Made by a program: the position numbers and the translations under genes. A stretch of 26,076 nt of DNA, taken from the NCBI GenBank assembly GCA_910587785.1, contig CAJUOA010000037.1, forward strand, positions 1-26,076, written 5' to 3'. The stretch is from an uncultured Oscillospiraceae bacterium. Lineage in GTDB: Bacteria > Bacillota > Clostridia > Oscillospirales > Oscillospiraceae. This document shows positions 6,707 through 14,623 of this stretch, piece by piece (position 1 is the first letter of the stretch; every line of letters starts with the position of its first letter). The notes under the pieces are model-generated. The model saw nothing but the letters and a program-made list of their open reading frames with translations, ran no database searches and was not told the origin of the DNA.

Positions 6707-8611
6707 ATGAAATACCTGCTCTGCTGTCTGTTTGCCGCCCTTTTGTTACCGGCCGCCGTCGTGGTGACCACGACCTCCGAGCCTGTGGAGGCCGCACCCG
6801 CTCCGGAGGAGGAACAGCCCGCTCCCGGCGGCGAGGGGACCGTCCTCGTAACGGGTCCCGACGGTGCGCAGTACGAGATCGTGGAGGTCCCGGCGGAGGA
6901 GGAGCCCCTCACGGCGGAGGACCTGCTGTCCTTCTCCTTCCAGGACATCCCCGAAGGGGACCCCTCCGCCGGGTGCGCAAGCTACGTGGCCGCCCGGAAG
7001 GTGCTCCAAGGCGCGGGGGGCGGCCGGTTCCTTCCGGACCAGTCCGTCACCAGGGGGGCGCTGATGGTGGTCATCCACCGCTTGGCCGGGGAGCCTTACT
7101 GCCCCCTTGCCGTGGGCTTCCCCGACCTGGGGCCGGAGGATTGGCAGTTCGACGCGGTCTCCTGGGCCCTCTATGCCCGCATCGCCGCCGGGAATGAGGA
7201 CGGCGGCTTCGCCCCCAACGCTCCCGTGACCCGGGCACAGCTCGCCGTGTTCCTCTACCGCTATGCCGCCTATATGGGCGTGAGCCTCCACTGCTCCGGG
7301 GAGCTGGGGGACAGCTATCTGGACGCCGCCGCCGTGCCGGACTACGCCCGTAAGGCCCTCTCCTGGGCCCTGGAGAACGGGCTCTACGCCTCCCTGGTCT
7401 CCGACACCATCTACCCCGGCCTCCCTGTCTCCCGCATCCAATTGGCCCAGGTGCTGGTGGCCCTCGCCGCCCGGGAGGAGGACCCCCTGGCCGCGTCCCT
7501 CGTTGAGAAGCTCCCCTCCCCCGTGCCCCAGAGCGCAAGCCGCGTCAATCACGACGCCATCCAGGACGCTGTGGACGCCGCCGCCCGGAAGTACGGGGCC
7601 GTGGGCGTCCAAGTGGCGGTGGTGGAGGACGGCGCGGTCACCGGCGTCTTCAACTACGGCTGGGCCCACAAGGGGAACACCGTCATGGAGGCGGATCACA
7701 AAATCCGCTGTGCCTCCATCTCCAAGGTCTTCGTGGGCATGACCGCCATGCTCCTCCGGGAGGACGGCCTCCTGGACCTGGACGGCGACATCAGCCCTTA
7801 CTGGGGCGTCACCGCCCGGAACCCCCGCTATCCCGAGATCCCCATCACCTTCCGCTCCCTCATGAGCCACACCTCCTCCATCCGTGTCTTCGGCGACGGC
7901 GTCAGCCGCTCCTACAGCGCCGTCAGGTCCAAGCTGGGGAGCTCCGCCGGATACTCCAGCGTCATGCCCGGGGCCATCACCTCCTGGAACTACAACAACT
8001 ACGCCTTCGGCGTCCTGGGCATGACCCTGGAGCTTGCCGCGGACCGGTACCTGGACGATATCCTGGATGAGAAGCTCTTCTCGGCCATGGAGATCGATGC
8101 CGCTTTCACAGGAAGCGGCATCGGCGGCACGGACCGGATCGCTGCCCTGTACTACCACGGGGGCGCCGTGGGCCGGTCCGTGCCGTCGCTCCTCTCCGAT
8201 GTCCGCCCCGACTGCCCCGGCGGCACCGGGGAGTACTTCGCCGGGGGCCTCATCATCAGCGCGCAGGACTTGGCCAAATTGGCCGCCCTCCTGGCCAATG
8301 ATGGCTGCTTTGAGGGTGCGCGGCTCCTGGACGCGGAGTCGGTGGCCCTCATGGAGAGCCGCTATGGCCGCCTCGGCGACGGCACCTATCAGGCCCTCCC
8401 CCTGCGCTCCCAGGGCGGCATCTACGGCCGGGACACCCTCTACTACCACACCGGGAGCGCCTACGGCGTCTACAGCTTCTTCTCCTACGACCCGGCCGCA
8501 CGGGACGGCGTGGTGGTCCTCACCACCGGCGCAAGCGCCGCCAAGGACAGCCGGGGCATCTACGCCGTCTGCGGGGAGATCAGTCAGTACATCTACGATA
8601 AGATCGCGTGA
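6707..8611 (+). CDS. Exported protein: three SLH domains plus serine beta-lactamase/esterase-like domain
   Basis: A 634-residue secreted protein. A signal peptide (1-20 or slightly longer) is followed by an acidic Pro/Glu-rich linker (25-70), three S-layer homology domains (about 77-128, 137-190 and 201-255, with VTRGALMVV, VTRAQLAVFLYRYA and VSRIQLAQVL), and a class C beta-lactamase/PBP4*-like domain (about 283-634). The catalytic set is complete: Ser337-x-x-Lys340 (SISK), Tyr429-Asn-Asn431 and His581-Thr-Gly583. SLH domains usually bind pyruvylated wall polymers, so it is likely held at the cell surface. Members of this fold are D,D-peptidases, D-amino acid peptidases, esterases or beta-lactamases; the sequence does not decide between them. 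ATG 6707 is preferred to ATG 6701 because AGGAG (6694-6698) is only 2 bases from 6701 but 8 from 6707. It has its own strong promoter. Confidence 0.9.
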   Translation: MKYLLCCLFAALLLPAAVVVTTTSEPVEAAPAPEEEQPAPGGEGTVLVTGPDGAQYEIVEVPAEEEPLTAEDLLSFSFQDIPEGDPSAGCASYVAARKVLQGAGGGRFLPDQSVTRGALMVVIHRLAGEPYCPLAVGFPDLGPEDWQFDAVSWALYARIAAGNEDGGFAPNAPVTRAQLAVFLYRYAAYMGVSLHCSGELGDSYLDAAAVPDYARKALSWALENGLYASLVSDTIYPGLPVSRIQLAQVLVALAAREEDPLAASLVEKLPSPVPQSASRVNHDAIQDAVDAAARKYGAVGVQVAVVEDGAVTGVFNYGWAHKGNTVMEADHKIRCASISKVFVGMTAMLLREDGLLDLDGDISPYWGVTARNPRYPEIPITFRSLMSHTSSIRVFGDGVSRSYSAVRSKLGSSAGYSSVMPGAITSWNYNNYAFGVLGMTLELAADRYLDDILDEKLFSAMEIDAAFTGSGIGGTDRIAALYYHGGAVGRSVPSLLSDVRPDCPGGTGEYFAGGLIISAQDLAKLAALLANDGCFEGARLLDAESVALMESRYGRLGDGTYQALPLRSQGGIYGRDTLYYHTGSAYGVYSFFSYDPAARDGVVVLTTGASAAKDSRGIYAVCGEISQYIYDKIA

Positions 8612-8631
8612 CCGCCGTCTGAACGCAAGGA

Positions 8632-8665
8632 AGCCCCCTCTGCACAGAGCAGAGGGGGCTGTTTT
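8632..8665. terminator. Bidirectional terminator between convergent genes
   Basis: A perfect 12-bp stem (8632-8643 with 8649-8660, loop ACAGA) is followed by GTTTT on the + strand and TTCCTT on the - strand. It sits 20 bases after the SLH protein stop and 17 bases beyond the ftsZ stop, so it can end both converging transcripts. Confidence 0.92.
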
Positions 8666-8681
8666 GTCTCCAGAGGGACGG

Positions 8682-9788
8682 TCAGCGGTCGTTGTTGAAG
8701 ATTTTGAGGATGTCGTCGAAGGGGTCCTTCTCTTCGGGCTTCTCCTCCTCGCCGGAGATGCCGAGGATGTCGTTGATCATCTTGTTCTGAGCCCCGCCGT
8801 TGACGTTGATGACCTTGCCGTCGGCGCTCTTCTTCTCGTCAAAGCCGGTGGCGATGACGGTGACCCGGATCTCGTCGTTGAGCGTCTCGTCGAAGGCAGC
8901 GCCGAAAATGGTATTGGCGTCGGGATGGACCGCCGCCTGGACCATGGAGGCGGCAAGCTCCACGTCCTCGAAGCTGATGTCCGCAGGCCCGGACACGTTG
9001 ACCAGGATGCCCCTCGCGCCGTTGATGGAGGTCTCCAGCAGGGGGCTGGAGATGGCCATGCGGGCGGCGGCCTCGGCCTTGTCCTTGCCGGAGGCACGGC
9101 CCACGCCCATGTGGGCGAGCCCCGCGTCCTTCATGATGGCGGTCACATCGGCGAAGTCCAGGTTGATGAACCCGGTCTCCCCGATGAGCTCGGAGATGGA
9201 GAGCACCGCCTGGCGCAGCACGTCGTCGGCGATCTCAAAGGCGTTGGCGAAGGTCACCTTCTGCTCCGTGGCGTGCTTGAGCCGGTCGTTGGGGATGATG
9301 ACCAGGGAATCCACCTTGCCCCGCAGGTCCTCGATGCCCTTCTCCGCCTGCATCATCCGGCGGCGCCCCTCGAAGGCGAAGGGCTTCGTCACCACACCCA
9401 CGGTCAGGATGCCCTGCTCCTTGGCGGCCTCGGCTACGATGGGGGCCGCGCCGGTGCCGGTGCCGCCGCCCATGCCGGCGGTGATGAAGACCATGTCCGT
9501 GTTCTCCAGGGCCTTGGTGATCTGACTGCGGCTCTCCTCCGCGCTCTTGCGGCCCACCTCGGGGTCCGACCCGGCCCCCTGGCCGTGGGTCAGCTTCTCC
9601 CCGATCTGGATCTTATACTCCGCGCTGGCCACGTTGAGAGCCTGCTTGTCCGTGTTGACCACCACAAAGTCAACGCCCGTGACGCCCGAGCGGACCATGC
9701 GGTTGACCACGTTGCCTCCGCCGCCGCCCACGCCGATGACCTTGATCCTCGTCACGTTATCGGGCGCGGTTACCAGTTCAAATGCCAT
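8682..9788 (-). CDS. ftsZ: Cell division protein FtsZ
   Basis: A 368-residue tubulin-like GTPase that polymerises into the cytokinetic ring. Visible motifs: GVGGGGGN (19-26), the tubulin signature GGGTGTG (107-113), the NDRL base-binding region (167-170), and the T7 loop NLDFADV (209-215) whose acidic residues complete the GTPase site of the next subunit. After a short linker (about 330-354) the conserved C-terminal peptide DPFDDILKIF is present for binding partners. AGGAGGA lies 7 bases before the ATG. It is the last gene of the dcw cluster but has its own promoter in the ftsQ-ftsZ gap. No ftsA is present beside it, so membrane attachment probably uses another protein such as SepF (known for Firmicutes; not seen here). 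Confidence 0.99.
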   Translation of the reverse strand: MAFELVTAPDNVTRIKVIGVGGGGGNVVNRMVRSGVTGVDFVVVNTDKQALNVASAEYKIQIGEKLTHGQGAGSDPEVGRKSAEESRSQITKALENTDMVFITAGMGGGTGTGAAPIVAEAAKEQGILTVGVVTKPFAFEGRRRMMQAEKGIEDLRGKVDSLVIIPNDRLKHATEQKVTFANAFEIADDVLRQAVLSISELIGETGFINLDFADVTAIMKDAGLAHMGVGRASGKDKAEAAARMAISSPLLETSINGARGILVNVSGPADISFEDVELAASMVQAAVHPDANTIFGAAFDETLNDEIRVTVIATGFDEKKSADGKVINVNGGAQNKMINDILGISGEEEKPEEKDPFDDILKIFNNDR

Positions 9789-9872
9789 AGTGGAATCCTC
9801 CTACCACAATTTGTATCTCCCGTAAATGCGGGGCCTTGGACGCCCCAACATCATGTATCAGCCATTTTATCT

Positions 9873-9901
9873 ATTGTATGCTTTTTTGCCTCCCAGGTCA
9901 A
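9873..9901 (-). promoter_or_regulatory. SigA-like promoter of ftsZ
   Basis: On the - strand, TTGACC (9896-9901), a 17-base spacer and TACAAT (9873-9878): ten of twelve consensus positions. It lies in the 168-base gap between ftsQ and ftsZ and would give a leader of about 78 bases. Confidence 0.82.
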
Positions 9902-9956
9902 TAGCTGATTTTCACTTTTTCGGAAATTTTATAGCGAACACCCCCGCAGGGCCGCC

Positions 9957-10733
9957 TCAATGGCCGTAGGGGATGAAGTTGACGACGTTATCCGCCCTGG
10001 TCATGCGCAAAATACCGGTCTCATTGGGCTCCAGCTTCCCGACCACCTCCTGGAGGCACTTGAGCTTGAAGCTGAAGTCCGCGTTGTAGGCCACCTCCAC
10101 CTGGAAGCGGCCGTCACAGCTGAGGACCAGCTTCTCCCGGTCCCCGGCGTCGACGGAGTCGATCCGGCCCGCCATGTTCAGCTGCTCCATGGCCTGGAGG
10201 AGCTCCAGGAGCTTCTCCTCGCTCAGGCGGCTGTCCTCCGAGAGGACCAGGCTCCTGCCCGCCTGGGGGTCCGCCGCCTCCAGGCCGGAGAGGAGGAGGT
10301 AGTCCTGGGCCTGGGCCTCCTCCGCCATCTCCAGGATCTTGATGCGATCCTCCCCGGCGTTCAGGAGCCAATAGGCCCCCGCCCCGGGGACGGCCGCGAT
10401 GGCCCGGGTCTCGGTCACCTCGATCATAAGGGTGTCCGGAAACTTGGGGTAAACCCGGGCGTCGGTGATATAGGGCATCTGGGTGTAGAGCCGCCGGGAG
10501 ATGCCGTAGCGGTTGAGGAGGATCAGGTTGTCCCCCTGCTCCACGCCGGAGGCGGCGATGATCTCCCCGGCATCGTAGCGGATGTTCCCGCTGACCTCCA
10601 CCTTGTCTACCTTGAAGAAGAGGGTGAGGGCCGCCACGATGGCCGCCGCCGCCAGGAGCACCGACAGCGGGCGGAGCAGACGGCCCAGGAGCCCTCTGCG
10701 CCGCCTGCGGCGGGAACTTCTCTTTTTCGCCAT
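9957..10733 (-). CDS. ftsQ: Cell division protein FtsQ/DivIB
   Basis: A 258-residue bitopic membrane protein of the FtsQ-FtsL-FtsB divisome subcomplex. A very basic cytoplasmic N-terminus (KKRSSRRRRRR) precedes a single helix (about 20-40). The POTRA domain follows immediately (FKVDKVEVSGN from about residue 40 to 113) and then the beta domain (to about 235) with the FtsQ-type ITEV/TRAIA region (IEVTETRAIAAV). Length agrees with DivIB of Firmicutes. Ribosome-binding site AGGAG lies at 10744-10748. It is separated from murA by 42 bases and is probably read with it. Confidence 0.93.
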   Translation of the reverse strand: MAKKRSSRRRRRRGLLGRLLRPLSVLLAAAAIVAALTLFFKVDKVEVSGNIRYDAGEIIAASGVEQGDNLILLNRYGISRRLYTQMPYITDARVYPKFPDTLMIEVTETRAIAAVPGAGAYWLLNAGEDRIKILEMAEEAQAQDYLLLSGLEAADPQAGRSLVLSEDSRLSEEKLLELLQAMEQLNMAGRIDSVDAGDREKLVLSCDGRFQVEVAYNADFSFKLKCLQEVVGKLEPNETGILRMTRADNVVNFIPYGH

Positions 10734-10775
10734 GCCGGTCTCACTCCTTCTCTCTGTCTTTGGATGCTGGTCTGG

Positions 10776-12029
10776 CTACGGGCGCTCCTCGATGTCCGCC
10801 CCCAGAGCCCGGAGGTCCCGGACCGGGTCCTCGTAGCCCCGGCGGATGTGGTGGACCTCCCCGATGCGGGTGGTCCCCTGGGCGGCGAGGCCCGCCACCA
10901 GCAGCGCCGCCCCGCCCCGCAGGTCCGTACAGCGCACCGCCGCGCCGGAGAGGCGCTCCACCCCCGTCACCACCGCCACCCGGTCCGCCACATGCACGTC
11001 CGCGCCCATGCGGCAGAGCTCATCCACATGGCGGTAGCGGTTCTCGAAGATGTTCTCCACGAACACCGTCGCCCCCCTGCTCCTCAAAAGCGCGGCCATG
11101 AGGATGGCCTGGGCGTCGGTGGGGAAGCCGGGGTAGGGGGCGGTGCGCACCGTGCCGATGGAGCGCAGGGCTCCGCCGGAGCGCAGGGACAGGCGCTCCT
11201 CGTCCCCGCAGACCTCGCAGCCCGCCTCGTGGAGGGCCGCGGTGACAGTGGAGAGATGGCTTGCGCGGACATTGGTCAGCTCCACCTCTCCCCCGGCCGC
11301 CGCCACGGCGGCCAGGTATGTAGCAGCGGCGATCCGGTCCGGCATCACCGTGTGGACCGCGTCCCGGGTCCTCTGCCGGCCCACCACCCGGACGGTGGAG
11401 GTGCCCGCGCCCCGGACGTCACAGCCCATGGCTTGCAAAAATGCCTGCAAGTCGCCGATCTCCGGCTCCCGGGCGGCATTGACGATAAGGGTCTCCCCCG
11501 CCGCGCCGCAGGCGGCGAGGATCAGGTTCTCCGTAGCCCCCACGCTGGGCAGGCTCAGGGCGATCTCCCGTCCGGCCATCTCCCCGGCCTCACAGCAGAG
11601 GCGTCCCCCCTCCTCCCGGACCCGGGCCCCCAGCTTCCGCAGGGCGGCCAGGTGCAGGTCCACAGGCCGGGGGCCCAGCTCGCACCCGCCGGGGTAGCTG
11701 GTCTCCGCCCGGCCGCACCGGGCGAGGATGGCCCCCAGGAAGATGACCGAGGAGCGCATCTCCCGCATCAGGCAGTCGGGGATGTCCCAGCGGCAGAGGG
11801 GCGCGGCATCCACGGCCAGGTCCGGCCCCTCCCACCGGGCCTCGCAGCCCAGATGCCGGAGGATGCGGACGCTGGCCTCCACGTCGCTGAGGCGGGGACA
11901 GCCCCGGATCAGGGAACGCCCCGGGTGGAGCACCGTGGCCGCGAGGATCGGGAGTACGCTGTTTTTCGCCCCCTGGACGCGGAGCGTGCCCTCCAGGGGC
12001 TTTCCGCCCCGGATGATGATCTCGTTCAT
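10776..12029 (-). CDS. murA: UDP-N-acetylglucosamine 1-carboxyvinyltransferase MurA
   Basis: A 417-residue enzyme for the first committed step of peptidoglycan synthesis: transfer of enolpyruvate from PEP to UDP-GlcNAc in the cytoplasm. The two-domain inside-out barrel fold is recognisable from Lys22-Asn23 (GAKNS), the catalytic Cys116 in YPGGCELGPRPVDLH, Asp305 in PYPGFPTDAQA and the RGYE motif near the C-terminus. Cys at 116 predicts fosfomycin sensitivity rather than the Asp-type resistance. Its place between murG and ftsQ is notable, because murB is often at this point in Firmicutes. The start ATG has GGAGG at 12037-12041; a hairpin upstream overlaps this site. Confidence 0.98.
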   Translation of the reverse strand: MNEIIIRGGKPLEGTLRVQGAKNSVLPILAATVLHPGRSLIRGCPRLSDVEASVRILRHLGCEARWEGPDLAVDAAPLCRWDIPDCLMREMRSSVIFLGAILARCGRAETSYPGGCELGPRPVDLHLAALRKLGARVREEGGRLCCEAGEMAGREIALSLPSVGATENLILAACGAAGETLIVNAAREPEIGDLQAFLQAMGCDVRGAGTSTVRVVGRQRTRDAVHTVMPDRIAAATYLAAVAAAGGEVELTNVRASHLSTVTAALHEAGCEVCGDEERLSLRSGGALRSIGTVRTAPYPGFPTDAQAILMAALLRSRGATVFVENIFENRYRHVDELCRMGADVHVADRVAVVTGVERLSGAAVRCTDLRGGAALLVAGLAAQGTTRIGEVHHIRRGYEDPVRDLRALGADIEERP

Positions 12030-12039
12030 AGATATTCCT

Positions 12040-12077
12040 CCGCATATGGATTTTCTAAACTAATCCATGGTATGCGG
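12040..12077 (-). promoter_or_regulatory. Hairpin touching the murA ribosome-binding site
   Basis: In the murG-murA gap, CCGCATATGGATT (12040-12052) pairs with AATCCA (12062-12067) and TATGCGG (12071-12077), leaving a 3-base bulge. In the transcript the 3' arm includes the first two G residues of the murA Shine-Dalgarno GGAGG. It could tune murA translation; this is a structural observation only. Confidence 0.4.
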
Positions 12078-12091
12078 AAGGAAAAAAACTG

Positions 12092-13228
12092 CTACTTTCC
12101 CCGCTTTGGGCGGCAGAGGTCCATGACGGCGGCGTAAATTTTCTCCGAGGCGTCCACGCTTCCCAGCTCCCCCATGGCCGCGCTCATGCGGCGGCGGCGG
12201 TCCGGGTCTTGGAGGATGGAGCAGGCGGTGTCGAAGAGCTTCTCGCCGCTGCACTCCCGCTCCAGGAGCATCACCGCCCCTCCGGCGTCCGCGAGGACCC
12301 GGGCGTTGTGCTCCTGGTGGTTGTGGGTGACGTTGGGGGAGGGCACGATGATGGCCGGGACCCCCAGGGCGGTCAGCTCGCTGATGGTACTGGCCCCGGC
12401 CCGGGAGATCACCAGGTCCGCCGCCCGCATATAGGTGCCCATGTCCTGGATGTACTCCCGTACATCCAGCTCCGGCGTCTTGGTCAGGTCCACCCCCGCC
12501 CCCTTGAGGTACTCCGCCATGTGGACGCTGTCCAGCTTCCCGGCGGCGTGGACGTGGTGGAAGGGGACCTCCCTGGCCTCCAGGGCGAGGAACCGGGCGG
12601 TCTGCCGGTTCATCTCCGCCGCCCCCTGACTGCCCCAGAAGGAGACGATGAGGGGCTTGCCGCCGTCCACGCCCAGGCGCTTTTTCGCCTCCGCCTTGGT
12701 CAGGCGGAAGAAGTCCCCCCGCACCGGCGTGCCGGTGACCAGGACCTTCTCCGGGTGCTTATAGTTCTTCCGGCACTCCTCGAAGCCCACCATGATGAGG
12801 TCCGCATGGCCCTCCAGGAGGCGGGTGGTGAGGCCGGGGATGGCGTTGGACTCGTGGATGGCGGCGGGGATGCCCCGCTTCGCCGCCGCGCGGACCATGG
12901 GATAGCTGGCGTAGCCTCCGGTGCCCACCACCAGGTCCGCCGGGAACGCCTCCAGAATGGCCCGGGCCTGGGCCGGGGAGCGCAGGAGGTTCTTTACTGT
13001 GATCAGATTGTGCTTCAGCTCCCTGGGTGCGAGGGAGCGGTGGAAGCTGGAGATCTCCACCGTCCGGAAGGGCCACCCGGCGGCCTCCACCAGCTGCTTT
13101 TCCAGGCCCCGGCGGGCACCGACGAACAAGATCTCGCTCTCAGGCTTCCGCTCCTTGATGAGGCCCGCCAGCGCCAGGGCGGGGTTCACATGGCCCGCCG
13201 TGCCGCCGCAGGTGAACAGGACTTTCAT
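12092..13228 (-). CDS. murG: UDP-GlcNAc:lipid I transferase MurG
   Basis: A 378-residue GT-B glycosyltransferase that adds GlcNAc to lipid I at the inner face of the membrane, making lipid II. The N-terminal glycine-rich motif GGTAGHVNP (8-16) with His13, the second glycine loop GTGGYASYP (102-110), HESNAIPG (125-132), and the donor-binding block SRAGASTISEL (275-285) with PSPNVTHNHQEHNA (297-309) are all intact. It follows ftsW with a 15-base gap and precedes murA. Lipid I comes from MraY, encoded two genes upstream in transcription order. Confidence 0.98.
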   Translation of the reverse strand: MKVLFTCGGTAGHVNPALALAGLIKERKPESEILFVGARRGLEKQLVEAAGWPFRTVEISSFHRSLAPRELKHNLITVKNLLRSPAQARAILEAFPADLVVGTGGYASYPMVRAAAKRGIPAAIHESNAIPGLTTRLLEGHADLIMVGFEECRKNYKHPEKVLVTGTPVRGDFFRLTKAEAKKRLGVDGGKPLIVSFWGSQGAAEMNRQTARFLALEAREVPFHHVHAAGKLDSVHMAEYLKGAGVDLTKTPELDVREYIQDMGTYMRAADLVISRAGASTISELTALGVPAIIVPSPNVTHNHQEHNARVLADAGGAVMLLERECSGEKLFDTACSILQDPDRRRRMSAAMGELGSVDASEKIYAAVMDLCRPKRGK

Positions 13229-13243
13229 ACGCGCTCCCCCTCT

Positions 13244-14476
13244 CTACCCGGCCTTGGGCGCTTTGATCTGCCGCGAGACCGAGAGCACGATCCCCACCTC
13301 CACCAACTGGATGGCCAGCGCCGTGCCCCCGTAGCTGAAAAAGGGCAGGGAGATGCCGGTGTTGGGGATGAGGTTCGTCACCACGGCGATGTTCAGGAAG
13401 GTCTGGAGGGCGATCTGGGTGGTGACGCCCACGACGAGGAGGCTCCCGAAGCGGTCCCGGGCGTGGATGGCCAGCCAGAAGCCCCGGATGATGAGCATGG
13501 CGAAGAGGGCCATGATAAGGGTGGCTCCCACCAGTCCCAGCTCCTCAAAAACGACGGCGAAGATGAAGTCGTTGTGCTCCTCCGGGAGGAACATGAACTT
13601 CTGACGGCTCTTGCCCAGCCCCACCCCCAGAAGGCCCCCGGAGCCCACGGTGATGAGGCTCTGGATGGTCTGCCAGGCCTGGTCCCGCTGGAACTCCGGC
13701 GTGCCGCCGAAGGGGTCCCGCCAGACGGTGATGCGGGAGGCGTTGTATTTGACCACCTTCTCCATGAAGTCGGTGAAGAGCACCACGTAACCGGCCGTGC
13801 CCACGCTTGCGAGGCCCGCCGCGATCCATCCCCAGTGGATGCCCCCCACCACCATCATGGCCGCGCCGATGCCGAAGATCAGGATCGCGCCGGAGAGATG
13901 GGGCTCCTTGCCGATGAGGAGCACCGCCGCCAGCAAGATCACGATGTGGGGCAGAAAGCCCTCCCGCCAGGTCTTCATCTTCTCCCGCTTACTGGAGATG
14001 GACTGGGCGAAGTAGATGATGATGCCCAGCTTCGCCACCTCCGAGGGCTGGAACTGCCCGGCCTGGACGCCGGGGATGCCCAGCCAGCGGGTGGCGTGGT
14101 TGCGGGTGATGCCGACGCCTGGGATCAGCACCAGCACCAGCAGGACGAAGGAGATGCGCAATATCCACTTGGCCGGGCCCTCGAAGCGGTGGTAGTTGAT
14201 CTTGGACATCCAGAGCATGGCGAAGACCCCGAGGCCCGCAAAGCCCGCCTGCCGCTTGAAGTAATAGAGGGCGTCATAGCCCACGTCCGGGTCCGCCTGG
14301 GCGGAGGGGAAGCTCGCCGAGAGGAGCATGATGAGCCCGATGCCCAGAAGCATCATCGCCAGCATCAGGAAGGGCAGGTCCATGGGGCCCCGGGCGGCCT
14401 CCCAGGCCTCCCGCTCCCTGCGCCTCTGCTCCTTCTCCTTCATCCGCTTTAGACGGCGGTATTCCTCTCTGGTCAT
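13244..14476 (-). CDS. ftsW: FtsW/RodA/SpoVE-family peptidoglycan polymerase
   Basis: A 410-residue SEDS glycosyltransferase with about ten membrane helices that polymerises lipid II together with a class B PBP. SEDS landmarks: QPSEVAKL (143-150), the large extracellular loop with the catalytic-type Asp303 in LPEEHNDFIF (297-306), and PFFSYGGTAL (378-387). Linkage to spoVD, murG and mraY supports the FtsW/SpoVE branch rather than RodA; vegetative FtsW and sporulation SpoVE cannot be separated here. Oddity: the first 30 residues are a highly charged Arg/Lys/Glu-rich extension before helix 1. The start is supported by AGGAGGA at 14484-14490, 7 bases before the ATG. Confidence 0.94.
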   Translation of the reverse strand: MTREEYRRLKRMKEKEQRRREREAWEAARGPMDLPFLMLAMMLLGIGLIMLLSASFPSAQADPDVGYDALYYFKRQAGFAGLGVFAMLWMSKINYHRFEGPAKWILRISFVLLVLVLIPGVGITRNHATRWLGIPGVQAGQFQPSEVAKLGIIIYFAQSISSKREKMKTWREGFLPHIVILLAAVLLIGKEPHLSGAILIFGIGAAMMVVGGIHWGWIAAGLASVGTAGYVVLFTDFMEKVVKYNASRITVWRDPFGGTPEFQRDQAWQTIQSLITVGSGGLLGVGLGKSRQKFMFLPEEHNDFIFAVVFEELGLVGATLIMALFAMLIIRGFWLAIHARDRFGSLLVVGVTTQIALQTFLNIAVVTNLIPNTGISLPFFSYGGTALAIQLVEVGIVLSVSRQIKAPKAG

Positions 14477-14516
14477 GGGCGTTTCCTCCTTTCCCGGGGA
14501 ATGGAACGAATGAATG

Positions 14517-14602
14517 TTGGGCTTCGCCCAAACCCACCAGGGCTCCGCCCTGGACCCGGCAGGGACGCTGTCCCTGCACCCTGCCAGGGGCTGAGCCCCT
14601 GG
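14517..14602. repeat. Tandem array of four perfect hairpins with 3-base loops
   Basis: Four hairpins in a row: TTGGGC-TTC-GCCCAA (14517-14531), CCAGGGC-TCC-GCCCTGG (14537-14553), GCAGGGAC-GCT-GTCCCTGC (14559-14577) and CCAGGGGC-TGA-GCCCCTGG (14584-14602). All stems are perfect and all loops have three bases. The array lies between mraY and ftsW and has no coding potential. It resembles GC-rich intergenic palindromes that are scattered in Oscillospiraceae genomes (from general familiarity, not searched). Confidence 0.85.
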
Positions 14603-14623
14603 ACCCGCAAATTGTGTTCCGCG

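Noticed and set aside
8034..9908. 624-codon + strand frame bridging the SLH gene end and ftsZ
   Set aside because: It crosses a terminator and two real genes in other frames; composition is that of a GC shadow.
9960..12137. 725-codon open frame on the + strand opposite ftsQ and murA
   Set aside because: Its protein is His/Gly/Leu/Asp-rich with no domain pattern, and the - strand carries two intact conserved enzymes. High GC leaves long antisense frames open.
12209..14452. 747-codon open frame on the + strand opposite murG and ftsW
   Set aside because: Same reason: low-complexity antisense composition over two conserved genes.
14517..14602. CRISPR-like array
   Set aside because: The units are palindromes of different sequence with no constant repeat or spacer length, and no cas genes are nearby.
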